Of a DNA stretch of 64,000 bases, positions 1-11,200 are shown piece by piece. The stretch lies in NCBI RefSeq assembly GCF_026262505.1, contig NC_067206.1, positions 5,174,879-5,238,878 of the forward strand, given 5' to 3'. A program made the translations under genes and the position numbers. The DNA comes from Trichomonas vaginalis G3. Lineage: Eukaryota > Parabasalia > Trichomonadida > Trichomonadidae. Position 1 is the stretch's first letter. Each line of letters begins with the position of its first letter. The notes below the pieces were generated by a model, which was given only the letters and a program-made list of their open reading frames with translations, did no database searches and was not told the DNA's origin.

Positions 1-987
1 ATTGAAGAATTAAAGAGAAAATTACAGGAATACGAGAAAGAACTAACAGAATCTCGTAACAAATTATCAGAAACAGAGAAAAATTTCGAAAATCAAAAAT
101 CCGAATTTAATTTGACAATGAAATCCCAACTTTTAGAGTCAAACAACAAGTATGAGTTGATCATTAATAACTACAAATCCAAAATTGAAGAATACGAGAA
201 AATTTTCCAGATAATGAAATCAAAAATCGAAGATTACGAGAAAAACATTTCAAATTCATATGAAGAGATTTCTAAATACAAGAGCCAAATAGAGGAATCG
301 AATTCCAAACTTGATGAATGCGAGAAACAGTTGAAATTGTTTAGTTCTTCAGACAAACATCGAATAAATGTTTTGCAGCAAGAATTGGAATCAAAGACAC
401 AAAGATTGAAAGAAATAACACAGTTGTCAATACAACAAAACCAGAAATTGACTGAATCAATGAACAGAATAACTGATCTCGAGAAATCAAGAGAAAACAA
501 TGATGATCTTAAACGAAGAATTGAGATTTTGGAGAATCAAGCTGATGTGTTTAGAGCAAATGAAAGAAGACTGCAAAGAAGAATCTCTGAACTAAAGGAT
601 AAACTCGTGAACACATCGAAATACGAGGAAATGTATTCTGAATTGGAAAAGAAATTTAAAGAATCACAAGAAATGGCAAAATCTGCCATAAAACGGTTGA
701 CAATAGAAATGGACAGAAAATCATTGGAAGAAGCAACACAAAGTCCAAGTTTGGAGGAGATGGAATCATTGAGACAGAGTTTGTCTGAGAAAGAAATGAA
801 AATCAAGGATTTAGAGAAAATTATTTCGGAACAAAATTCGAAAGTTGATGAAAATGATGAAAATTTGATTGAAGTTTTTGATATCGCAAAGTTTGAAGAT
901 TTGAGTGACAGCGAGTTTAGAAAGAAAGCTTTGACAATTATTGGAAAGCTGTGGCTTGAAAAAGTTTCTAAATCTCAATCAAAGTAA
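1..987 (+). CDS. Coiled-coil protein, 3' part (starts before the window)
   Basis: The frame is open from base 1 to the stop at 985-987, so the gene enters the window from the left. The first in-window ATG (112) lies inside the coiled coil and is not the start. At least 328 residues are present, almost all heptad-like and rich in E, K, S, N and Q (for example KSKIEEYEKIFQ and RRIEILENQADVFRANERRL). The protein ends in a short, less charged tail, DIAKFEDLSDSEFRKKALT followed by IIGKLWLEKVSK. No catalytic motif is visible. Long coiled coils of this sort in trichomonads are usually structural or trafficking proteins, but nothing here fixes a role. The last 120 bp or so are duplicated at 2,945-3,060. 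Confidence 0.75.
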   Translation: MEELKRKLQEYEKELTESRNKLSETEKNFENQKSEFNLTMKSQLLESNNKYELIINNYKSKIEEYEKIFQIMKSKIEDYEKNISNSYEEISKYKSQIEESNSKLDECEKQLKLFSSSDKHRINVLQQELESKTQRLKEITQLSIQQNQKLTESMNRITDLEKSRENNDDLKRRIEILENQADVFRANERRLQRRISELKDKLVNTSKYEEMYSELEKKFKESQEMAKSAIKRLTIEMDRKSLEEATQSPSLEEMESLRQSLSEKEMKIKDLEKIISEQNSKVDENDENLIEVFDIAKFEDLSDSEFRKKALTIIGKLWLEKVSKSQSK

Positions 988-1373
988 TTCTTATTTTTAT
1001 ATTATTTTTATTAATTTGTTTTTTTCAAAGATATAAAATTATTTTTGTAAGTTATTTCAAATTACAAAACGTAACTTCTTTATATTTGTTAGATTCTATA
1101 GTTTTAAATATGAGTGTATGTTCTTTGGCAGTTCTATTTCTAAACACATTATAAATTTAAAGGACAGAACTTTGGCTAATCTCCTTATTTTTCTTCATAC
1201 ATAATATCATATTAGTAATCTAATCTTATATTCAAAATATGTTTCACTTTTTCTGAGAAGCTTTATGCCGATAAAAAGTGTGAATACATATTTGAATAAG
1301 TTCTGATACTTTTTTCAGGCTTATTTTATAAGTCAGTAAAAATATCAAACCTATAAAAATATGATGCTTGAGA
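988..1373. other. AT-rich intergenic stretch
   Basis: This lies between two genes that face each other (plus-strand coiled-coil gene, minus-strand beta-helix fragment). I see no ORF, RNA gene or repeat here. It presumably holds both 3' ends. Confidence 0.5.
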
Positions 1374-2366
1374 TTATGAAGAATTATTAATGTTTACTAA
1401 CGAAATGAAATAATGAAAAAGTATATTTCTTTTAAGAAGACTTTTATTGATAAATACAAATTCTGATTGGCATTTATCATTTGAAAGGTGAATCAATTTG
1501 TTTGTAAATAGTTCTTTTGGACTATTAGGGCTTGTATTTCTTCTAAATGTACTTGGAGCCGAATTGTCAATATAACATTCATCAACTATTAATTCTTCAT
1601 GACTACCAGCATGTTGATATATCAAATATGTACCTGCTGGAGTAGTATTGTTAATGAAAGAAGACCTTTTGATAGTAAATGTATTACATCCATGATAAAT
1701 AATTCCCCATGCTGATTTTTGCTTTTTATTATTTATAAAATTACTCGAATATATTGATGCGTTATATTGAAAATATAGGATATCGAATTCACCTGTACAT
1801 ATGTTATTTACTACAGTTGAATAATTAAAGATCGTGATACCATTTTCTTCTGTCATCTCTAAAAATCCAACAGGATCTTCTAAAACTTTATTTGACGAGA
1901 AATTTGTTGATGAAACTAATATATGACCATCTTCTGCTTGAATTACTCTTCCACCAACACTTTCATTTCCAACATTAAAAAGGGAACTTTCTATAATATA
2001 GTTTAAGTTATTTTTGCCAACTTTTGAATACAAAAAATGTCCATATTTCCTACTTTGGCATTTTGTACAACAGAATCGTCTCTGAACAATTGAGCTATTA
2101 CTTCCAATTTTGTAGAAAATGCAACTCCCATTTTCTCCTGAAGTGCAATTACAAAAAGAACAGCTATTATGTAGAAAGAATGAGTTGGAAATAGGGTTAA
2201 AATTGATGACATGATTATTGTCATCAAAAAAACTACAGTCTTCTAAGAAATATTGACCTTTTCCTGAAGTTAGAATACAGTTCCGGCAATTTTTGGCATC
2301 GCTACCCTGAAAGTGATTGTGATAATAACTCTTCCATAGAAGGTCATCTACAGAAGCCGATTTTTA
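1374..2366 (-). pseudogene. Beta-helix surface-protein fragment (Pmp-like family), no start codon
   Basis: One minus-strand frame is open from about 2,366 down to the stop at 1,374 (about 330 codons) but has no ATG near its 5' end, where it begins right after an in-frame stop. The protein has irregular repeats of short strands: CRNCILTSGKGQYFLEDCSF, SNSFFLHNSCSFCNCTSG, SSNFINNKKQKSAW, FTIKRSSFINNTTPAG. N/S/F ladder repeats like these, with CxxC and NNxF turns, are typical of the large polymorphic-membrane-protein-like right-handed beta-helix families of trichomonads, which are predicted surface proteins. No signal peptide or transmembrane segment is present in this piece, and intact family members are much longer. 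It is best read as a 5'-truncated gene remnant. The family call is from pattern, not a search. Confidence 0.6.
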
Positions 2367-2581
2367 ATATTGACTTCACATCACATCATTTAAAATCTTT
2401 GTCATGTAACGTGAAATTTTGACTTTACAATTTTTTTTGATTTTGATTTTGATTGTTATTCAAAACAATGTGATTGCATCAAAGTGTATCAGCAAATCAC
2501 TTTATAAAATTCCTAGTCTTAGATGAGGAATTAAATTTCAATTAGCTTTTATTCAATCGTACTACTTGCAAAAGTTCGGAA
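2367..2581. other. Intergenic; nothing recognised
   Basis: AT-rich sequence between the 5'-less minus-strand beta-helix fragment and the 5'-less plus-strand coiled-coil copy. No start codons, promoters or RNA genes could be assigned. Both neighbours lacking 5' ends suggests a rearrangement point inside this stretch. Confidence 0.35.
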
Positions 2582-3053
2582 ATACAACATTTGTTATCTG
2601 TTATTTCTGAAAAAGAAAAACAAATAGAAATGATTAAATCTGATTTCGAAAATCAAATGAAAGAAATGAAGAAAGATCAACAAAATAATTCTGTTTTGAG
2701 TTTTGATTTCGAAAAAGAAAAACTCAGAGAAGAATATGAAAAACAAATTTCAAATTCAAATTCAAAATTTTCAAAGAAAATTGAAAATTTGACAAATAAA
2801 TTTGAAGAAGAAAAATCTCTTCATAAAACAGAATTAAACACATTGAACATCAAATACCAGAATGAAATAAATTCTCTTAAGAACAAAACCGAATTAGAAA
2901 TCATCAATTTAAAGAACAAATATGAAACAGAAATTGATCAGTTATTGATATCGCAAAGTTTGAAGATTTGAGTGACAGCGAATTTAGAAAGAAAGCTTTG
3001 ACAATTATTGGAAAGTTGTGGCTTGAAAAAGTTTCTAAATCTCAATCAAAGTA
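2582..3053 (+). pseudogene. Partial duplicate of the coiled-coil gene, broken
   Basis: About 125 codons of coiled coil (FENQMKEMKKDQ, KFSKKIENLTNKFEEEKS, ELNTLNIKYQNEINSLKNK) run in a frame with no ATG at the start. From about 2,945 the DNA becomes nearly identical to the last 120 bp of the gene at 1-987, including the stop and the first bases of the 3' flank. In this copy the reading frame entering that tail differs, so translation ends early at 2,971 while the matching tail runs on to 3,053. This is a tandem duplicate with a lost 5' end and a frame break. The upstream coiled coil is related in style but not near-identical to the first gene. Confidence 0.7.
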
Positions 3054-3170
3054 ATTCTTATTTTTTATATTAATTTTTTTCCCCAAAGATATAAGTTATT
3101 TCAAATTACAATTTTTTAATCTAATTATTAAGTTTCCATAGTTTCGAATATTAGAAATTCTAAAATAAAC

Positions 3171-3850
3171 TCAAAATTTCTCAATTTGATGGTATGATGA
3201 TTTGACATCACTTTTCAATTTTTGGTCCTCGACTCCAAATAATTTGGTAAGTTCCTCTTTGAATGATGTAAATTCGGCTTCAAGATTGTCTTCTATTGAT
3301 TTTTGAGCTGCTATGAGTTGATTGCCTAGAGATTCTTTCATATTTTTGAATTGCTCATCGTATATTTTTTCATTTCTTTGACTTTTTCTTCGTTTAATCT
3401 TTTCATTTCTTCGACTTGATTATCGTTTAGCTCTTTCAATGATCGGAATGCATATTCATTTTGTAGTTTATTTAACTTCGCTTGAATAACAGAGTTATAA
3501 AAAACATTTTTTTCTGATTCAGAAAAAGAATTGTAACAACAAATTGCTTTAACAACTGCATGACATGCTTTACTTAGTTCATTATAGTTGATATCGCCAC
3601 TTTCTGGAATTATGATACAAATTCTTGAAGTTGTCAAGTATTCAAAACTTTTACTCAGCATAAAAGATTCACTAAATTGAAATTCATCCTTATGGGCTGC
3701 ATTGATTGCTTTGATATAATCTTCAACTGTTGAAGTTAGTTGAATGTTTCCGCTATTGTAATTATCTGGGAATGGGGTATTTGCATCGAATAACTCATCA
3801 TCTTCAGCTAAAATCTGGCAGATGTACATATAAGTACAGCGCTTCGACAT
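3171..3850 (-). pseudogene. Unknown protein with C-terminal coiled coil; one frame break
   Basis: ATG at 3,850 is followed by 170 codons ending at 3,338: an apparently globular part of about 125 residues (CTYMYICQILAEDDELFD, KSFEYLTTSRICIIIPESGD), then a charged helix (NDNQVEEMKRLNEEKVKEMKK). Just past residue 160 the other frame carries a convincing continuation to a stop at 3,171-3,173: YDEQFKNMKESLGNQLIAAQ, FTSFKEELTKLFGVEDQKLK. The switch lies in a run of A residues (T on the plus strand) near 3,362, so one missing base in a homopolymer would explain it, either as a consensus error or a real mutation. Whole length would be about 226 residues. A TCATTT element about 10 bases upstream of the ATG fits the trichomonad initiator consensus. 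Family not recognised. Confidence 0.6.
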
Positions 3851-4397
3851 TTAATGAAATGAAAAACTGAATATTTCAAATAATTGAATATTTATAAACG
3901 GTTAACATCTGATCTTTTTCTTCCTTTCTAAAAACATATTATTAAAGTAGAAATAGAACAAATCAACAAATTTGCAAAAACTGAAAGCTAAACTTTTTAA
4001 ACGTAATGATTTTAATATGTTTACAAATTCATGCGTAATTACAATAAGCTCTCAAAACAAAAAATAATTGTTTTTGAAATCTTCATATAAAATTCAAACA
4101 GAAGATATGATCACTTAGGTTTAAATTGACAATTTTATAAATATTCACAAAATCTCTAGTCCAAGATTGAATACTTTGCTCATAATTTTTCTGAGGATAT
4201 AGACACGAGATTTTGAAACTACTTTATGATAACTCGTTGTAAAAATTTTGTTTTTACAACATCTTTTAAGATCATATTAAAAGAGATCAAGGATATTATT
4301 ACTTGATTCTAATGTTAATAGAATATAAGATCATGTGATAAATTTTGAAAGGTGACAGTAATTAATTTGACGATAGAACACAAGAGAAATATCTAAA
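3851..4397. other. AT-rich intergenic stretch
   Basis: Upstream region of the minus-strand gene starting at 3,850. Apart from the initiator-like TCATTT next to that gene I see no coding or RNA feature. Confidence 0.4.
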
Positions 4398-4831
4398 ATG
4401 AATACCCTTCAAACAACTGATGATGATATTACTAAAATAAATACCCTTCAAACAACTGTTAATGATCTTAAAACTGGCATGACTGCCCTCCTGACAGCTG
4501 ATGGAGAGCATAATACTAAAAATCCTATTATTTGAAAATTCGCATTGTCGTCTAAAACCGCCAGACGACAATAATAATACCCCTAGATAAACTTCAATCA
4601 TCTATTAATGATCTTAAAACAACCTTTGAAGATTTTAGGGCAAAATTTTTAAAAAGTCACAAATTATTTATGAACAATTTCAAAACTATTCGGCAGTCTT
4701 ATATGGCAGCTCGTCCTTATATTGAAATTCTATCTAAGAATATTTCGCGCGACCCCTTTATATCAGATCCTCCATCACACCCTGAACCAGACAACTCTGC
4801 TATCCAACCAAAATGTCGTACGAAAAACTAA
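4398..4831 (+). pseudogene. Decayed small gene, helical repeats
   Basis: A frame starting with ATG at 4,398 gives a repeated motif (MNTLQTTDDDITK, INTLQTTVNDLKTGM) and stops after 45 codons. A second frame, ending at the TAA at 4,829-4,831, continues in the same style (LDKLQSSINDLKTTFEDF) and ends with a basic/proline tail (MAARPYIEILSKNISRDPF, PPSHPEPDNSA). The two parts look like one former protein of about 140 residues. Between them lies a perfect 10-bp inverted repeat (4,544-4,553 with 4,563-4,572), ATTGTCGTCT against AGACGACAAT, which may mark the inserted or rearranged piece. Function unknown. It could be the remnant of a repeated gene family. Confidence 0.4.
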
Positions 4832-4950
4832 TGCCTTCTGGCAGGATCACTTGTTTATGCCTATAGAAAATACCTAAAGTCTATTGGATTGAATATTTTT
4901 AATCCTTATCATAAAAGTCATTTCTTTTACTAATACATTTTTATTATTAT

Positions 4951-5051
4951 TTAAGGCTGCACTTACGCCCATCCGACTTTTATACAAATTTTTGACAACC
5001 TTAAACAATTGAATTGAAGGCCATGTCATAGGGGCGTAAGCGCAACCTTAA
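4951..5051. mobile_element. MITE-like 101-bp element with inverted ends and TTAA flanks
   Basis: The ends are inverted copies: 4,951-4,970 TTAAGGCTGCACTTACGCCC and the complement of 5,032-5,051, TTAAGGTTGCGCTTACGCCC (18 of 20 match). The interior of about 60 bp has no coding potential. TTAA at both ends could be a target duplication as in piggyBac-type elements, or simply part of the inverted repeat, since TTAA is its own complement. No transposase is linked. It lies 220 bp upstream of the dynein gene. Confidence 0.5.
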
Positions 5052-5273
5052 AAAAATTCATTATTTTTACGATGCTTCTTTTTGTATTAATAGTGATATC
5101 TAATGACAAACTTTACTCAACTTATCTAATAAGGAGCCTTTTAGAAATCTATTGACGTGATACAGTTGCTTAGAATAAATTGAAATTCCCGTTTTTTATT
5201 TTCCATAAAAATCAATAAAAAAGTGACGAAGATTTTACGTTTTTTCGTGAAATCTTTGGTGAATTTCGATTAA

Positions 5274-8200
5274 ATGTCAAAGCCCGGCGATATGAGAATC
5301 GAGATTCCTGAAGGCTATAGTATCACTAGAAACCGTCCTTCAAAGGAAAATTCTCCTCTTCACTCGCCTTCTTTATTTGATCCAAATTCACTTGAAAGAG
5401 ATACTAACATGTACAATATTGTTGATCCAAAATTACCATTTACAGACTCTAATCCAAAATTACTTGCAATGAATACTCGATTAAAGAAAAACATTTTCCA
5501 ACCAACTTTATTAAAGAAGAAAAACAATACAGATCGATTATCATTATTCAATAGAAAACCACTATCGTCATTACAACGAGAAACACCTATGCAAATCGAG
5601 CAAAAGAAAGAAGAACAAGAAAGAAGAGAATTAAATTTCTCAGAAGATCCAATTTCATATTTTTCAAAACACAAAGATGGTTCTGGCCACAAATTCATCT
5701 ACTTGGTACACGAAAAATCCAGAGATGATCCAGATTTTTCACCATATGAACTCAAAAAGGTCATTTTCAAAGAAGTTGGCTCAGAATACTACACAATGTC
5801 ACCAGAAGGTGTCACATACATCGATTCTGCTGGAAATACTTATCATACAGATATAGAATCTTGGGTAAATGAATCAACTCATTACAATTCGATCAGAAAA
5901 CTACCATTTTTCAATTTATACAAGTACTGGAAGAACATTCGTCTATGGAAAAACTTTGTCCAAACTCAAAGATACCAAATGATCAAATCATTATCGATTG
6001 AACATCCATTATTACAAGATAAATCAATGTCATACACAACATCACAACTTGCCATCCACATCTACAAGTACCAAGTCCAAATTGCTGAGATAATGTTACC
6101 TTTTAAACACCAAAGAAAAATGAAATTGAAAGACATTGAAATTTTCAATGAAAAAAGTATCTCAAAAGTTGAAGTTTTATACAAAGAAATGATTGAACAA
6201 ATTGCGGAAACAATTAATCACATATATTTACAAATCAGTGATCCACAAAACCTAGTTGTTAAAGATGAAGATTACAATGAAAGTCGAAGAGTAAATCCAA
6301 ACATTCAACAAATGATGCTGCTTGAAATCAAAAAGAAAGAAGATAAAGAACTGAAACTAAACAAAATGGATACAGAAATAAGGAACTTGATTAAATACGT
6401 CAGATTGGTTGATTACATGATTTTGGAGTTGTTGAGAGAAGGTTGTTTCAAAACTTTTTCTGAAAACGCGGATATTGTTGTGAGTGATAAATCAGAAGTA
6501 TTCCAAATAGACGTAAAATATGATGAAGAAGGAGGAATAGAGTTCGAACCTTCCCTTGATAAATTGTTTGAAACTGTTGATGAAGAATTTAATTCTGCAA
6601 TTCAAAATTTACAAAATTTGCCAAGAATTTACAAATCCCCACAATTAAAGAAATTGTTGACATACACTGTAGAAAAACCAAAAGATTTGTTTGTTGATGG
6701 TACATCACTTGAAAAGATCATGGAGAGTTCAACATTTATTCAAGAAACGAAAGAAAGAATGTATAAAGTAATGAAAGATTCTTTTGAAGAAGCCAAAACA
6801 ATTTCTCAATCATTTACTGATTATTATAGATTGTATAAAATGGGACAATCATGGTCAGTTAAGAACTACATAAAGAGATTGGATGGTTCTCTTTATGATT
6901 ATGAATTAAATATTTATCAAAGACCATTTGAAAAATTGGATTCTGATTTTTTGATGCATCCAGAAAATGAACCAAATATAAATTTGGATGAAATCATGAA
7001 CGACGTCAAATTCTTGAGAACGGAAGAAGCAAGATCTGCATTCATTAGAGGAGGTGCAACTTGTGGAACTTTTTATGTTGATTCATTAACTTTAAGAGGA
7101 AAATTAAATCCAATTCCAAAAACAATTTTAGCAGATATTGGAAAAATGCTTGGAAATTTCGTTCAGTTGAAGATTGATTTATTGAGTAGATTGTTCAAAA
7201 CATACAGAACATTGATGAAAAATGAATCATCAACATTGGCAATTTTCACTCAAATTTGTGAACTTTTGAATCAAATTGAAGAACAATTGCCGAAAATGAC
7301 GAAAGAAATAACAAACATTGATGACATAAATGCAATGATGGAATCATCAGGATTTACTCCTGTCGAAACAACAATTCATGATGAGTTTAATTCCTTCAAG
7401 AAAGCTTACAAAGAAGCAGTTACTCTCAAGACTTATTCGACAAGAAGATATCAACAAACTTTGTCATCAATGGTCAACGAAATCGAAAGTTTGTTGAATG
7501 CGGACTTTATGGAATCCAGGAAGACACCAAAGTCCGTGAAAGAAAGCAACTTAAAAGAATACATCATTGTCACACAATCAATCAAAAAACACTCAGAAGA
7601 ACTTAAAGAAAAAATCCAAGAATGTCAAAGATACCAAACAATTTTGGGTGTTGATGTGTCACCTTTTTCACTTTACAAAGAGATTATTGGAAATGTCAAT
7701 TTTTCAGAAGCCTTACAGAAGATATTGGGAATTTGGGAATCCATCAAAAACGCGATGTCTTTTTCTCCATTTATTTTTGTCGACATTACTAAACTTGAAA
7801 AAGATTTTGAAGATTTGACAGAATCTTTAGACGTAATTCATCAAATTCAACTGAGATCCCCAGCAGTTTTGATTGAAATTGAAGAAGAAAAGAAGAAATA
7901 CGAGATGTATATGACACAAATACATCAATTAGCTGTTTCAAAACTAAAAGAAAACCATTGGAAATTGTTGTTTTCTCAATCAGGAAAAGATGGATTGTAC
8001 AAAAACACCTCGACTGTTGACGAATTAATTCAAATGGGAATTCTTTCGAACACGAAATCCATCGAGACAATTACAGAAGATTCCATTGGAGAAAGCACAA
8101 TTTCAGCAGATTTCGCGAATATCAGAAACAAATGGGAAGATATTCCTTTGCCAATTGTTTCTGTCAATCCGAAATCTCCTACATCACTTATAATTGGTCA

Positions 8201-11200
8201 GACAACACAATTGATACAAGATATCAATGACACATTGATTACATTGGATGGATTTTTGTCCAACAAATACATCGACTTTATTAGATATGATTTGATGGGT
8301 TTGCATCAAAGATTAACAACATCAATCGATATCTTGAACTTGTGGACGAAATTCCAACAAAACTGGATAATTGTTGAACCAATATTTAAGAATAAATTGT
8401 TTGTTGATTTACTAAAAGACCAACAAACAAATTATTTGTTTGTTTTCAACAATTTCAAGAATATCGCTATCCATGCTCTTGAAAATTCCAGATTGCTAAG
8501 TATTTGTTGGATAAACAACATAATACAAACATTCACACAAATCAATGATAAATTGGACATAATTTTATCAGAGTTAGGAATAATTGCAGAGTCAAAAAGA
8601 AGAGAAATTCCAAGATTGTATCTTCTTAGTGATTATGAAATTATTTCTATGTTGTCTACAAATAATTTCGATGATTTCTGTTCGATTGCATTGAAATTAT
8701 TGTGCAAAATCAAGAGATTAGATTATAAAACTAATCAACCTTCAGCAAGATCAGCTGAATTTGCTTTGAACATGTCAAATTTCTCAACATTGGCAATATT
8801 TAGTTGCATCGGAGAAGATGGAGATACTTTGCCTTTGATTAACTTCATTCAATGCCAAGGATCAATGGAAATCTGGTTGAATCAATTGTTCGAAATGATG
8901 TCTTCCAGTTTGTTGAATTCTGTGCTCTCGGCAAACAATGATTTCAAGAATTTGATCATTAGTGAATGGTCAGCATCAAAACCGTCGTACGTTTGTATGT
9001 TGTCACTTTTATGTTGGTTTACACAAAGTTTTGATGAATGTTTGACGATTTACGAGACAAATCCTTTGTCATTTAGGCCATTTGAAGGTAAGATCAATAG
9101 TTTCATCCAAGAAATGAGTAAATCTTACAACAATTCAATGAATACGAATGAAATGAGAAAAGTTTCAAGTTTAATTATGTTGTTGAATAATTTCTTGGAA
9201 AAACTACAAAATATCACAGAAAAATCAACGAGTTATTCACAGAACGAGAAGTGGAGAGATGAACTAAAGTTCTACATCAATGATCACAACAAATTATGTT
9301 TGAGTTTCATGGGAGATCAATGGGAACATGGTTTAGAATTTTGGGGAGATATTTCTGATTTAGATTCAAATTTGAGTTTCGACAAATTCATGCACAATTT
9401 CTATTTCACGAGGAAACTTTTGAGACCATCAATTATCTACAATGAAAGATTCTTAGATGATACAAAATCATTGAATACTTTGGCAATGTTATACGGATCA
9501 TTTATATTTAATATTCCTGCTTTTTACAACAGACAAAATGTTTTCATGGAAAAAATAATGAAAGGAGTCATAAACAATGGATTTTGGGTGAATTTTGTGA
9601 ATGCTGAACAATTATCACATGAAAATTTGAGTTTTATTTCTGATATCACTCAAAACATCGCAATGTCAATCGATGGAAGTAAAAATGAAGTTGAAATCGG
9701 AGAAGAAAAAATCAAAATCAATCAAAATTTGTTTGTTTTCTTGTCAATTTCAACAGAATCTTTATCAAATGGAAGAATTCCTCCACAACTTTTATCATTC
9801 TCAAGAAAGACAGCTTATATTCCTCCTGATCTCTCTGATTTCATAAGAATCAAACTGTTTTCTTTAGGATACAGATCAGCACCAACTTCTTCCATGAAAA
9901 TGTCTTCTTTGTTTAACTCTATTTCCAAATTAATTATTCCTTTGACATCTATGTACACAGCAGCAGAAAACGTGATACAACAAGCTTATGAGATAATACA
10001 AGAGATTAAATATGATATAACACAACCTTTCTTTACACAAACAGATGATTACAGGATGTTTGAAGAATATTCACTTTCTAGATCAACTTTTTATTATTTC
10101 ATGAATTTCGATATAAACGAAAATCAAAAGAATTTGTTATTGAAACTAATTCATTCTTCGTTAAATATCGAATGGGAAGAAAATGTATTTTACGAGAAGT
10201 TGATCCAATCCAAGGTGTTTAAGATAGATTACGCAAAAAGTTGTGTCATCAAATTTGCAAGAGAATATTTCGAGAAATATAATTCTCCTGTTTTTGTTGA
10301 TTATTTCGCAGCAAAAGTTTGGGAATTGTACCAAATGATGGAGGAAAAGAGCGTTATCATAATAAGTGGACCTTCCAATTCAGGAAAGACAATGATAGTT
10401 GATTCTTTGAGTTTTATCAACCAAAAATTAATTAATTTGGAAAAATTGCCAAAATTAAAATCCATTGAACAAATACAAAAAGAAAAAGTTTTCATTGGAA
10501 GTTCATCATGGGAGAAAATCAGTGGATATTATGCGCAAAATCATTGGCATTACGGAGTCATTGAAAGTGCAATCAATCATTTATTTTCTCAAAAACAACA
10601 ACAAACTCACAAAATATTAGTTTTAGATGGAGAATTAACAAATAACTTTGTGAATTTAATTGATCAATCACTGATTAAACCGAATTTGCTTTTATTTAGT
10701 TATGGAAATTCGATGCCAATTGGTGATGAATTCCACATTTTCGTTGAAACAAATAATCTTTCAAATATAACTCCAAGTTTGTTGTCGAGAGTTGGAATTT
10801 TATCTTTGGATAGTTTGCAGTTAGAAAATAACTACATTTCTAACAATTTGTCTGCAACTTTGAAGTACCCGGAGATACCTTTGAACATGATTTTAATGGA
10901 TTCTAATTACAATGGATTTGAAAAAGAAATGATTAAGAAAACAATTTCGGAAAATCTTCCAAAAATAATTGAAATCAGTTCTAATTTCAAATCTTTGATT
11001 TCTTTAACAGAAAACATTGGAAAAATTGCAAATGATATCATTAATTTTACTTTGTTGTCAATGAAATTGAATCAAATTAATGTAAGTAATACAAATGATA
11101 TAAGAATTTCTTTAGTTATTTCGTCTGTTTCTGTTTTGTTGTCTTATTTCGAACCAAATATTTTTAATGAATTTGAAAAACAAATAACAAATGAATTCGG

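Noticed and set aside
4362-4601. Minus-strand 79-codon ORF
   Set aside because: It is antisense to the decayed plus-strand gene at 4,398-4,831 and repeats only because that gene repeats.
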